This document shows, in pieces, positions 1 to 7,705 of a stretch of DNA of 36,524 nt. Source of the DNA: an uncultured Gammaproteobacteria bacterium. Lineage in GTDB: Bacteria; Pseudomonadota; Gammaproteobacteria; JAADHQ01. Made by a program: the position numbers and the translations under genes. The stretch is taken from positions 1 through 36,524 of the forward strand of contig CAMYJD010000041.1 in the NCBI GenBank assembly GCA_947258655.1, written 5' to 3'. The notes under the pieces were generated by a model. The model ran no database searches. It saw nothing but the letters and a program-made list of their open reading frames with translations, and was not told the DNA's origin. Each line of letters starts with the position of its first letter. Position 1 is the first letter of the stretch.

Positions 1-1092
1 CTGTGACAGGTTGTTCTTCAGCAGATAAGCCATGAAACGTGCCATGCCATCTGCCAGTGCCGCACCGCCTTTCTGGCGAATGTGGTCAGCAATCCATTGT
101 TCGGCCTGACTCGCACTCATTTGTGCGGTCGAATCGAAAACTTCCATGCTATCGATATAACTATTCAGATCAATCTCGCCATTCGCGTCCGGCATATGAA
201 TGCGTATGGCATCTGTATCTGTGTCCATCCCGATTAGCAGACAGTCGATTGATGCGCCACAACAATATGTGTTCTGCACCGCCTGCTGAAAATCTTTCAG
301 TTTCGACAGACCACCGGCCGCTGCCTTTTCCGTGTCCGAACCGTGTGCTGCACAACCCTGGTGATCGGGATCCACCGAGCTGTGGTGATACACGACCGCT
401 TTCAAATAGCGCGTTGGCTCATCAGCGGTGTTCGGCACACCTTCGCGGAAACGTACCAGTTCGGTGCGTGTCCACTTATTAAGGCTATCGTCTATATCGA
501 ACATCGCACCTGCATAAGACCTGCGACGTACTGCCTTCGACGGCATCCTCAACACATACCTGATGACATGTGCCAGGCGACCATCCGCACATGGCGATAC
601 ATCCATCAGGTGAAAACCACAGTCTTCCAGTAACTTCTGGAAGGTTTCCTCATCGTTGTTCCCTAACGGATCCCTGGTAAACACGTCATCGCTAAAACGA
701 TGGTATGTTTCGAACAGCGACCATGCGAATAAACTACGCATGTCCAGCTGATCTACCCAGGCATCTTCCAGCAGTATCGTTGGCAACTCAAAACCCAGTT
801 GCGCAACAGCGATACGCTGCGCCTTAGTGACGAAATCTGCCTCATGTTGCAATGCTGAAATCTCTTTCAGCACGGGCACGATGCCGTCAAATGCTTCCTT
901 AACGCTGTTCTCATAATCAAACAGCCGGTCATTTTCCCTCACATTCGTTAACGGATGTGAGGCGGCCATGACTGACCGTCGAACATTCAGCTCAGTGCCA
1001 CTTCCAGGTGTAGCACCTCTAGCACCAGGTCGTCCCAACGGGGCTGCTGCCCTGACTGGAGTATGACTCTTACTTTTACGTGAGCCCAACAT
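1..1092 (-). CDS. csoSCA: Carboxysome shell-associated carbonic anhydrase CsoSCA (partial, 3' end beyond window)
   Basis: This gene encodes the zinc beta-type carbonic anhydrase of alpha-carboxysomes (also called CsoS3), which turns bicarbonate into CO2 for RuBisCO inside the shell. I translated 364 codons from an ATG at 1092 to the window edge; the family is about 500 residues, so the C-terminal part lies outside. Candidate zinc ligands are Cys168, His236 and Cys247, with the catalytic Asp170-Arg172 dyad in the motif SPCADGR; the spacing to the His and the motif DPDHQGCAAHGSD match the family. The N-terminal 45 residues are basic and rich in Gly, Ala and Pro, like the disordered RuBisCO-binding tail of the Halothiobacillus enzyme. 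It starts 55 bp after csoS2 in the same direction, the standard cso order. The first ATG is chosen because in-frame homology begins shortly after it. Confidence 0.95.
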   Translation of the reverse strand, partial: MLGSRKSKSHTPVRAAAPLGRPGARGATPGSGTELNVRRSVMAASHPLTNVRENDRLFDYENSVKEAFDGIVPVLKEISALQHEADFVTKAQRIAVAQLGFELPTILLEDAWVDQLDMRSLFAWSLFETYHRFSDDVFTRDPLGNNDEETFQKLLEDCGFHLMDVSPCADGRLAHVIRYVLRMPSKAVRRRSYAGAMFDIDDSLNKWTRTELVRFREGVPNTADEPTRYLKAVVYHHSSVDPDHQGCAAHGSDTEKAAAGGLSKLKDFQQAVQNTYCCGASIDCLLIGMDTDTDAIRIHMPDANGEIDLNSYIDSMEVFDSTAQMSASQAEQWIADHIRQKGGAALADGMARFMAYLLKNNLSQ

Positions 1093-1147
1093 GTCAAATC
1101 ATCCACTTAATCACTTAGAGCCCAAAACCCTAAGAATCGCTCACGCA

Positions 1148-3415
1148 TCAACCGCGCGCGCCACCCGAATAAGTAATCAACGAACCTTTTTCAGTGTTGC
1201 CACTGCCACCGGTAACCTTGCTATTCGGTACTGGCAATTCTTCGTTACGCTTCTCCTCAACCCTCATTGCATTTGCCATGCCTGTACGTATGGTTGGATT
1301 GCGCAGAACCGCAGAACGTCCCTCTGTTCCTGTAACAGACTGGTTTCGCTCCCAGTCATCACCAGTAATCTTGAGTCCGGCATCCTGACCTTCGCCAGTG
1401 ATACGTGACTTGACACGTCCTTCGACTTCTTCAGCAACTACCGGTCGGCTCTGTGTTTCTACCGGACCATTGCCAAAACGCGCTTCTTCGGTACCGGTGA
1501 CCTTACCAGTAGCCATACCAAACGGCCCGGTAATAGAACCCTGTTCATATTGGTTGCCGGTAACACCGGTCGAACCCAGGGCCTGTTGTGCACCACCAGA
1601 CGGTTGCTCGACGCTGAACTGCTGCCACGGTACCTGACCTGCCATAGCCTGCGGAAAGTCAGGGCTGGCCGTATCGGCCGGCGTTGCCGGGCACGCTTCG
1701 GCATACTGGTCCGCACCAACATATGGCGTACCTGTCAGCGGTTCGCAAACACCCTTAGTGGCGCCGGTCATAACGCCACCGACTCCAGGCTGGATACCAG
1801 TCATAGGCATAGCCGGTGTTGCACGTAATTGTTTAGTGCGCATTTTCGCCATCGCTGCGTCTTCAGCCTGGCAAAAATTTACCGTCGCGTCCTCGCTGGC
1901 ATAAGGTGTACCGGTTACAGTCTTGCAAGTACCTGGCTCATTACCCGTGACCTTGTTTTCACGGTCGGTCATGGTGCCGGTTACCGCCTTACCTTTAGCT
2001 GTTGATGAAACACCAACCTTGCGGTCCTGCGGTGATGGCGCCGTGTTGCAGAAACCGCTGTACTGTTCCTGTCCGACATAGTCATCGCCGGTGATGTTTC
2101 GGCAACTGCCCGGCTCATCGCCGGTCATGCGCTCACGTCGACCAACCATCGTACCGGTAACACTGCCACCGCGTAATGTGGCACTGACGCCTACTTTGGC
2201 CGGCGCGGCACCAATCTCTTCAGCCTGGGTATACTGGGTACCGGTAAGGGCACGGCTCATACCCGGCTCATCACCCGTTACATTTTCCGAGCGACCGACA
2301 TTGCTACCGGTCATCGCTTTACCCTTGTTCGTTTGCGCAACAGTCACCTTGCTGGGCGACTTGCTCATCAATTCGCCACAATACCCCTGTGACTGTTCAG
2401 CGCTGATGTATTCGTCGCCGGTAACCCTTTTACAGGTACCCGCTTCATCACCGGTAACACTGGCACTGCGTCCAACGCGTGTACCACTGACCGGATTACC
2501 GCCTGAAGTCGAGGTTACATTCACCTTGCGTGGCGTCGCCTTTGGATCGGCCTGACAGAAATCACGAAAGATATCTGCACCGAGGTATTCTGTGCCGGTA
2601 ATACCACGACATGTGCTGGGCTCGTCACCGGTGACACTGGTGCTGCGACCGACCATGGTTCCGGTAACCGTCTGGCCTTCAGCAGTTTCACTGGCACCGA
2701 CTTTCCACGGTGCGTCCTGAGCTGCTCCAGTGTCACCTGATGTTTTTGGGCGACGGCGACCACAGGGTTCGGATTTCTTCTGACCAGCACTACCCATCTT
2801 GCTGCGTTGTTCGCGCAGTGCTTTAGACAGATCACGACTATTCAGGTTTGGATTACCTGCACGTGCGGTCTGAGCTGCGGTCATACCATTCTTGCCAACA
2901 CCCGCTTTGCCACGATTAGACATCGCTTCACGACGTGCCAGTGAGGCAATGCGGCCAACCGAGCGATTGATCGATTGCTTCGCCTGATTAATGCTAGCTG
3001 CTGTTGCAGTCGGTGCCGTTGCCGCTTTCATGCTGGTTTTGCATTCGGTGCGTGTACCATCACAGCCACAACCGCAGCCTTTCTTTTCAGGTGCAGCCGT
3101 CGCCGAAGCCGCTGCCGCAGCTGTGCTGCTCCCGATCTCGTCTGCCGTACGAATACGATCCTTGCTCTGGATTCCCTTCTTGCCGCCACTGGACATCGCC
3201 AGACGACGAGCCAGGGAAGCAGCACGGCCTACGGAAGCCGACTTGCTTGCAGGCGCCGCATAAGATGCTGTCGCAGTAACAGGCGCCGATACCGCAGCCG
3301 ATCTTGCCTGTGCAGTTCTCTGAGCGGTATTTGACTGTAACGAAACCTTGCCTGATGTAGACATGGCTTTGCGTCTTGCCATTACCAGCTCGCGTGTGCT
3401 CTGTGCTTGTGCCAT
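1148..3415 (-). CDS. csoS2: Carboxysome assembly scaffold CsoS2
   Basis: CsoS2 is the disordered scaffold that links RuBisCO to the shell during alpha-carboxysome assembly. The 755-residue protein has the expected three parts. The N-terminal region has basic RuBisCO-binding repeats near residues 7-27, 63-83 and 153-173 (pattern ARRxAMSxxGK), and a more divergent one near 193-215. The middle region has about six repeats of V/I-T-G motifs starting near residues 238, 297, 356, 407, 466 and 535. The C-terminal region (about 600-755) has further TG motifs and ends in the conserved shell-binding type tail with LITYSGGARG. The third middle repeat lacks both cysteines found in its neighbours. A Cys-rich patch (GCGCGC, 113-118) lies between the N repeats. 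A possible -1 frameshift site at codons 512-514 would give a 517-residue short form. It lies between cbbS and csoSCA. Confidence 0.97.
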   Translation of the reverse strand: MAQAQSTRELVMARRKAMSTSGKVSLQSNTAQRTAQARSAAVSAPVTATASYAAPASKSASVGRAASLARRLAMSSGGKKGIQSKDRIRTADEIGSSTAAAAASATAAPEKKGCGCGCDGTRTECKTSMKAATAPTATAASINQAKQSINRSVGRIASLARREAMSNRGKAGVGKNGMTAAQTARAGNPNLNSRDLSKALREQRSKMGSAGQKKSEPCGRRRPKTSGDTGAAQDAPWKVGASETAEGQTVTGTMVGRSTSVTGDEPSTCRGITGTEYLGADIFRDFCQADPKATPRKVNVTSTSGGNPVSGTRVGRSASVTGDEAGTCKRVTGDEYISAEQSQGYCGELMSKSPSKVTVAQTNKGKAMTGSNVGRSENVTGDEPGMSRALTGTQYTQAEEIGAAPAKVGVSATLRGGSVTGTMVGRRERMTGDEPGSCRNITGDDYVGQEQYSGFCNTAPSPQDRKVGVSSTAKGKAVTGTMTDRENKVTGNEPGTCKTVTGTPYASEDATVNFCQAEDAAMAKMRTKQLRATPAMPMTGIQPGVGGVMTGATKGVCEPLTGTPYVGADQYAEACPATPADTASPDFPQAMAGQVPWQQFSVEQPSGGAQQALGSTGVTGNQYEQGSITGPFGMATGKVTGTEEARFGNGPVETQSRPVVAEEVEGRVKSRITGEGQDAGLKITGDDWERNQSVTGTEGRSAVLRNPTIRTGMANAMRVEEKRNEELPVPNSKVTGGSGNTEKGSLITYSGGARG
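1874..1880 (-). other. Candidate -1 ribosomal frameshift heptamer in csoS2
   Basis: On the minus strand the sequence reads A AAT TTT in phase with the csoS2 codons Val512-Asn513-Phe514, which fits the X XXY YYZ slippery pattern. A -1 slip reads Leu-Pro-Gly and then TGA, giving a 517-residue protein that lacks the last middle repeat and the C-terminal region. CsoS2 of Halothiobacillus neapolitanus is known to be made as short and long forms by -1 frameshifting. An 8-bp complement (CCAGGCTG with CAGCCTGG, loop about 71 nt) begins 2 nt downstream, but this spacing is shorter than usual, so the stimulating structure is uncertain. Confidence 0.55.
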
Positions 3416-3464
3416 CGTTAACCCCGTTGCGTCATAATTGTAACAATTACTGTTGTTCTACTAC

Positions 3465-3484
3465 GCCCGCCACAGTTGACGGGC
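3465..3484 (-). promoter_or_regulatory. Small stem-loop between cbbS and csoS2
   Basis: GCCCG and CGGGC arms (5 bp) flank a 10-nt loop in the 88-bp gap between cbbS and csoS2. There is no U-run after it on the transcribed strand, so a full terminator is unlikely. A partial attenuator or an RNA-processing or stability element would fit the need for far more RuBisCO than shell protein. Evidence is the inverted repeat only. Confidence 0.3.
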
Positions 3485-3503
3485 AACAGTATGTTCGTCC
3501 TTA

Positions 3504-3845
3504 TTAACGGCCTTCGTAAACTACGAAACATGAACCCTGTGACTGGGTGTAGCTGTCGTAGCCCAGCAGACGTACGTGATGATCAGGGAACGCACGGTGG
3601 CAAGCCTCAAGCTCGGCCAGTACGGTACCCATGTCAGTTTCGCCGAAAAACGGCAGCTTCCACATGGTCCAATAATGGTCCATCGAGTTGCTTGGGTGCT
3701 CATGCTCGATCGCAGGCGACCAACCGTTGGCAATAATGTATGCAACCTGCGCCTGGATATCACTTGCGTCCATTTTTGGCAGGAAGCCGAAAGTTTCGAG
3801 TGTTTGGGAAGTTTCGTAGTTACCCATATCAGTCGTCATTGGCAT
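3504..3845 (-). CDS. cbbS: RuBisCO small subunit, form IA
   Basis: This is the small subunit of the L8S8 ribulose-1,5-bisphosphate carboxylase/oxygenase, which caps the catalytic large-subunit core in the carboxysome lumen. The 113-residue length is normal for form IA. Recognisable family features are the N-terminal stretch ETFGFLPKM, the YIIANGWSPAIEHE segment, MWKLPFFGETD and the C-terminal HVRLLGYDSYTQSQG region. The ATG at 3845 is preceded by a purine-rich ribosome site (GAGGAAAAAG). It lies 54 bp downstream of cbbL and 88 bp upstream of csoS2, so it is co-transcribed in the cso operon. Confidence 0.98.
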   Translation of the reverse strand: MPMTTDMGNYETSQTLETFGFLPKMDASDIQAQVAYIIANGWSPAIEHEHPSNSMDHYWTMWKLPFFGETDMGTVLAELEACHRAFPDHHVRLLGYDSYTQSQGSCFVVYEGR

Positions 3846-3899
3846 GTCTTTTTCCTCGTATATGTTTATTCGATTTCAAGTTTGTCCACAGGACGGGGA

Positions 3900-5315
3900 T
3901 TAACCCACGTCCAGTTTGTCGACAGTTTCAAATTCGAAGACGATTTCTTTCCAGGTCTCCATCGCGATAGCCAGCTCAGGACTGGTACGTGCAGCTTCGG
4001 TCAGAATGTCACGAGCTTCTTTCTCGATCTGACGACCTTCGTTACGCGCTTTGACACTGGCTTCCAGTGCAACACGATTAGCAGCCGCACCCGCAGCATT
4101 ACCCCAAGGGTGACCCTGTGTACCACCACCGAACTGCAGTACTGAATCATCACCGAAGATAGTAACCAGTGCCGGCATGTGCCATACGTGGATACCACCG
4201 GAAGCAACGGCGAATACGCCTGGCATTGAGCCCCAGTCCTGGTCGAAGAACACACCACGTGAACGATCTTCCGGTACGAAAGATTCACGCAGCTGATCTA
4301 CAAAACCTAATGTAGAGTTACGATCACCTTCGAGTTTACCAACAACAGTACCGGTATGCAGGTGGTCACCGCCAGACAGACGCAGACACTTGGCCAGTAC
4401 GCGGAAGTGAATACCGTGTTTCGGATGACGGTCGATAACCGCATGCATCGCACGGTGAATATGTAACAACATACCATTGTCACGACACCAGTTAGCCAGA
4501 CCTGTATTCGCTGTAAAACCACCGGTCAGGAAGTCATGCATGATGATCGGGCAGCCAACTTCTTTAGCGAATTCAGCACGCTTGTACATTTCTTCAGGAG
4601 TAGAAGCCGTTACGTTCAGGTAATGACCCTTACGCTCACCAGTTTCGCGTTGTGCCTTGTCAATCGCTTCAGCTACGAACTCGAAACGGTCACGCCAGCG
4701 CATGAATGGCTGAGAGTTAACGTTCTCGTCATCCTTGGTCAGGTCCAGACCGCCGCGCAAACATTCGTATACTGCACGACCGTAGTTTTTGGCAGACAGA
4801 CCCAGTTTCGGCTTGATTGTCGCACCCAGCATTGGACGACCGTATTTGTTCAAGCGATCACGCTCGACCTGGATACCGGCAGGCGGTCCACCACAGGTCT
4901 TGATATACGCGATTGGGAAACGAATGTCTTCCAGACGCAGATGCTTCAGCGCCTTGAATCCGAATACGTTACCGACCAGCGATGTCAGAACGTTTACGAC
5001 AGAACCTTCTTCAAACAGGTCGATCGGGTAAGCAATGAATGCATAGAAAGACTCAGGGTCACCTGGCACATCTTCGATGCGATAGGAGCGACCCTTATAG
5101 AACTCAAGGTCAGTCAACAGCTCGGACCATACAGTAGACCAAGTACCTGTTGAACTTTCCGCAGCTACCGCAGCCGCAACTTCTTCACGGGGTACTTCTG
5201 GCTGGCCCGTACACTTGAAGCATGCAAGCAAATCGGTATCGAGCGGCACATAGTCCGGAGTCCAGTATTTATCGCGGTATTCCTTAACACCCGCTTTATA
5301 GGATTTTTCAGCCAT
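3900..5315 (-). CDS. cbbL: RuBisCO large subunit, form IA (carboxysomal)
   Basis: This is the catalytic large subunit of RuBisCO, fixing CO2 onto ribulose-1,5-bisphosphate in the Calvin cycle. At 471 residues it is full length. The carbamylated lysine is Lys194 in [10 protein letters not shown], with metal ligands Asp196 and Glu197. The loop-6 segment [13 protein letters not shown] and the motifs [11 protein letters not shown] and [12 protein letters not shown] are intact. The sequence near [18 protein letters not shown] is typical of form I enzymes, and its place directly before cbbS and csoS2 marks it as the carboxysomal form. The ATG at 5315 has a good AGGAG ribosome site a few bases upstream. 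The 391-bp gap upstream probably holds its own promoter. Confidence 0.99.
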   Translation of the reverse strand: MAEKSYKAGVKEYRDKYWTPDYVPLDTDLLACFKCTGQPEVPREEVAAAVAAESSTGTWSTVWSELLTDLEFYKGRSYRIEDVPGDPESFYAFIAYPIDLFEEGSVVNVLTSLVGNVFGFKALKHLRLEDIRFPIAYIKTCGGPPAGIQVERDRLNKYGRPMLGATIKPKLGLSAKNYGRAVYECLRGGLDLTKDDENVNSQPFMRWRDRFEFVAEAIDKAQRETGERKGHYLNVTASTPEEMYKRAEFAKEVGCPIIMHDFLTGGFTANTGLANWCRDNGMLLHIHRAMHAVIDRHPKHGIHFRVLAKCLRLSGGDHLHTGTVVGKLEGDRNSTLGFVDQLRESFVPEDRSRGVFFDQDWGSMPGVFAVASGGIHVWHMPALVTIFGDDSVLQFGGGTQGHPWGNAAGAAANRVALEASVKARNEGRQIEKEARDILTEAARTSPELAIAMETWKEIVFEFETVDKLDVG

Positions 5316-5706
5316 AATCGTCTCCTGTTTCGTCGCGTAGAATTAGTTATTACAGTTTTTCAGTGTGTAGCGTAAAAAATAATTGCTGAAGCATAGGCAC
5401 TAATCACTCTATGTTCCAATCAATATTTTATTAATAATACATAAATAATTATCTATGGGTAAATTTGGCAATCAAAAACTTGATAATTCAGAGTGACCGG
5501 AGCATACACCATCGCTGTTCAAACTTCACCATTATTTGCTGCATTAATAGTTGTTAATGAACCTGACTTTTTTACTCTGAAATCATCACCGCAACAAACT
5601 AATTTTTTTAACAGTGCTGCGTCTACAATTGCTATAAAAAACCAAAAAATATTTATTCCTCATAATTAATATCAAAATTAAGCGCATGATTTTCCAAAAT
5701 TGTTTT
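5316..5706. promoter_or_regulatory. AT-rich cbbL upstream region
   Basis: This 391-bp gap has no convincing gene. It is strongly AT-rich and contains a possible cbbL promoter (5448-5475), a perfect palindrome TTATTAATAA at 5428-5437, and a small inverted repeat ATCAA-N4-TTGAT near 5471-5484. LysR-type CbbR proteins bind AT-rich dyads of this general kind, but no cbbR gene is in the window, so the regulator is unknown. Confidence 0.5.
5448..5475 (-). promoter_or_regulatory. Possible sigma-70 promoter for cbbL
   Basis: Read on the minus strand, TTGATT (5475-5470) and GATAAT (5453-5448) are separated by 16 bp, giving 4/6 and 5/6 matches to the -35 and -10 consensus. It would start transcription about 125 bp before the cbbL ATG. 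The region is so AT-rich that chance matches are common. Confidence 0.3.
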
Positions 5707-6282
5707 TCATGCTGTTCTGCTATGCGCATATATATTGCGCAACTGCCGGGTCTTTTCCAGCATCCGATAGGTCGAGCGGTTGTTGTTGTAACTTGTCACA
5801 TGCATCAAGCTGACCCAGATCACATCGTGTGACTCATCATTGCCAGGCACCGGCAGACGGTCGTCAATCTCGACAAGAAAACGGATATCGATGTGTTCGT
5901 GGCGAGGATCGCCGTGCATTGCCGGTATCGTATGGATATCCACATCAAAAATATCCGAGCCAAGCAAATGGATATGAGATGGATCGATACCGGTCTCTTC
6001 CGCCGTTTCACGTAATGCTACACGCACGATATCGGCATCACCGTCGGCATGCCCGCCCGGCTGAAACCACTGGTCGTGTTTCTTATGATGCATCATCAAA
6101 ATCTTACTACGGTCCGGGTTGACTACCCATGCCGAACCGGTCACATGGGCCGGCCACAGTTCTCGATAAAAAATGTCACTATGCGCCTCAACATAATTGA
6201 GCGCTCGCCTGATATAACCCGCCTCGTCCATATACCGGGTCTGATGTTGATATAATAATGTCAGCAGTTCCTGTCTATGCAT
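5707..6282 (-). CDS. NUDIX hydrolase
   Basis: This 191-residue protein belongs to the NUDIX superfamily, which cleaves nucleoside diphosphates linked to another group. The NUDIX box runs from about residue 76 to 100 (GGHADGD ... RETAEETGI). The metal-binding REXXEE core is intact, while the usual first Glu is Asp, as in the GGHADGD subfamily. The N-terminal 50 residues are helical and lack a signal peptide, so it should be cytosolic. Its ATG begins 2 bp after the csoS1D stop codon, a spacing that suggests translational coupling. It lies between a shell protein gene and cbbL. The substrate cannot be read from sequence; a role in clearing damaged nucleotides or sugar phosphates around the carboxysome is only a guess. 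Confidence 0.9.
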   Translation of the reverse strand: MHRQELLTLLYQHQTRYMDEAGYIRRALNYVEAHSDIFYRELWPAHVTGSAWVVNPDRSKILMMHHKKHDQWFQPGGHADGDADIVRVALRETAEETGIDPSHIHLLGSDIFDVDIHTIPAMHGDPRHEHIDIRFLVEIDDRLPVPGNDESHDVIWVSLMHVTSYNNNRSTYRMLEKTRQLRNIYAHSRTA

Positions 6283-6284
6283 GG

Positions 6285-6899
6285 TCAGGTACCTGAAGGA
6301 TTTTCCACCGCCCTGATCGCTGCAGCCGCAGCTTCTTCAACATCGGCTTCGCGACCGGACAGGGTCAAACGACCGTATGCCCCGACCGCACGCACGTCAA
6401 TCAGCGTAATATTGGCGGCTTTTTCGGCCTGATTGGCGGCATACACAATATAACCGGCCGGTTGGGTCTCGAGAATAAACATACTCTCCCCAGGCAACAT
6501 CATCGATCCACCGCGGTGCTGGCGATTGATCAGGACGGCATGGTCCGAGGTCATACCATAAATGATTTCCTGCCATTCGATATTGCAATGGTCACGGTCT
6601 TCGACGCGTGCGCCAATGCTGGACAACAGAACTTCGCCGGCCTCGATAACATCACTCTGGTCACGATGATGAATAACCATCGACCCAAAGGCGCGCTCGA
6701 CGACCTGCTGGGTCAACTTGACCTGGGTTGCCTTCAGGGCGATGTCGGTGACTTTATGCACGGCCATGCCCGGGGATACCTCGACCCACAAACAGGCGTC
6801 GCCAGGAACGGGTGGAAAACCCTGGGAAACAGAGGCCATATACTCGGCGAGCTGCGGCTGCAAGGAGTCTATATAGACATAGGTTCTGAGTTCTACCAT
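6285..6899 (-). CDS. csoS1D: Carboxysome tandem-BMC shell protein CsoS1D
   Basis: CsoS1D is a pseudohexameric (trimeric) shell protein made of two fused bacterial microcompartment domains. Trimers stack and form a large pore that opens and closes, thought to pass RuBP and 3-phosphoglycerate. The 204-residue sequence closely follows the cyanobacterial CsoS1D from its ELRTYV start, including LDSLQPQLA-like and [17 protein letters not shown] segments. The pore-gating pair equivalent to Glu120-Arg121 is Glu68-Arg69 in VVERAFGS. The second domain carries EPAGY-like and [11 protein letters not shown] segments. The roughly 50-residue N-terminal extension of the Prochlorococcus protein is absent: an in-frame TAA lies 13 codons upstream of this ATG. 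It is first in a csoS1D-NUDIX pair directly upstream of cbbL. Confidence 0.95.
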   Translation of the reverse strand: MVELRTYVYIDSLQPQLAEYMASVSQGFPPVPGDACLWVEVSPGMAVHKVTDIALKATQVKLTQQVVERAFGSMVIHHRDQSDVIEAGEVLLSSIGARVEDRDHCNIEWQEIIYGMTSDHAVLINRQHRGGSMMLPGESMFILETQPAGYIVYAANQAEKAANITLIDVRAVGAYGRLTLSGREADVEEAAAAAIRAVENPSGT

Positions 6900-7140
6900 T
6901 CTGTATACTTCTTCGCTTTAACCGCCACGTTTCTGTTTATATTGAAATTTTATACCGAATGGTACCTGGAAAAACTCCCGATACGCTCGTCACAATTCCA
7001 TCCCGCCCCTGACTTGCCGGGACAGGATACTGAGTACTGCAAAAAAATCGAACAAACGCATTGCCCGAGATCTGACATTCAGGGCGAAAAGCTTATGGAA
7101 AGCAAGACTATTATGCAAATCAATATTAATAAGAGTTTTG

Positions 7141-7156
7141 ATAGACAATCGTCTAT
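7141..7156. promoter_or_regulatory. Inverted repeat, possible operator upstream of csoS1D
   Basis: ATAGAC-AATC-GTCTAT is a perfect 6-bp inverted repeat about 240 bp upstream of csoS1D and 550 bp upstream of sulP1. The ATAG/CTAT outer bases resemble a LysR-type dyad, but the spacing does not match the T-N11-A box exactly. The bound protein is unknown. Confidence 0.35.
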
Positions 7157-7199
7157 TATTGACCCGAATTTGATTTGCCCAATATATAAGGTGTGATAT

Positions 7200-7352
7200 T
7201 CAAATACACACCCCGACGCAAATTGATGCTTGCTCGCCGGCCCAGCTTTGCGCATCACCCACATAACCCCGCCCGCTGACGCGGAGGATGCGAGTATCGT
7301 CGATTTCATCCGCATCTTCAAGCAATCTTGTACAAACAACCCTATACCTGAG
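7200..7352 (-). pseudogene. Possible small gene remnant
   Basis: One minus-strand frame is open for 50 codons, bounded by stops, with no ATG. The central part reads like ordinary protein (LLEDADEIDDTRILRVSG) and its GC content is higher than its AT-rich surroundings. It overlaps a 112-codon open frame in another phase that looks unlike protein. I cannot name a family. It may be the tail of a decayed gene or chance. Confidence 0.15.
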
Positions 7353-7705
7353 TTATTCAGTTCAGTATTGATTTTTTTCATACACAAGCAACATTCACCT
7401 ATATAATGGCAAACCATTCAGTTTGTTGATTGTTATTGACTAATTGAGATGTGCAACGCCTCGCATGGCCGCGGCTATTTTTTTATATTGGATATCAAAG
7501 TAACTGACGTTTCCCATTGATCTACGCTAATATACTGATTTTTCCATATTCATTTGTTTTTATTAATGAGTCCTATATGTACATTTTATTTGTCATAGCA
7601 TCACGTAGCAGGCAAACTACGCCGCAATTTAATTTTATCTATCGGCAATCATTCCATAGGCCTTCATCACCTGGGATCGAGCTTCATCAAGAATAAGTAT
7701 TAACT

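Larger units (their letters stand above)
6900..7705. other. Long intergenic region between csoS1D and sulP1
   Basis: This 806-bp divergent gap has no gene I can support. It must contain the promoters of csoS1D (minus) and sulP1 (plus). Visible items are a perfect 6-bp inverted repeat at 7141-7156 and a GC-richer patch at about 7200-7350, which may be a gene remnant. The rest is AT-rich. I found no good -24/-12 sigma-54 motif here. Confidence 0.6.

Noticed and set aside
39-482. 147-codon plus-strand open frame at the left edge
   Set aside because: The opposite strand encodes csoSCA with zinc ligands and catalytic residues through this stretch.
2091-2555. 154-codon plus-strand open frame with Pro/Val-rich repeats
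   Set aside because: It is the complement of the csoS2 middle repeats; the repeats explain its regular look.
6462-7196. 244-codon plus-strand open frame antisense to csoS1D
   Set aside because: Its first half is the shadow of csoS1D, which has clear family identity, and the second half runs into AT-rich DNA with no recognisable protein.
7079-7417. 112-codon minus-strand open frame in the csoS1D/sulP1 gap
   Set aside because: No ribosome site and no family resemblance, with AT-rich, Ile/Leu/Ser-heavy composition at its end; treated as non-coding.
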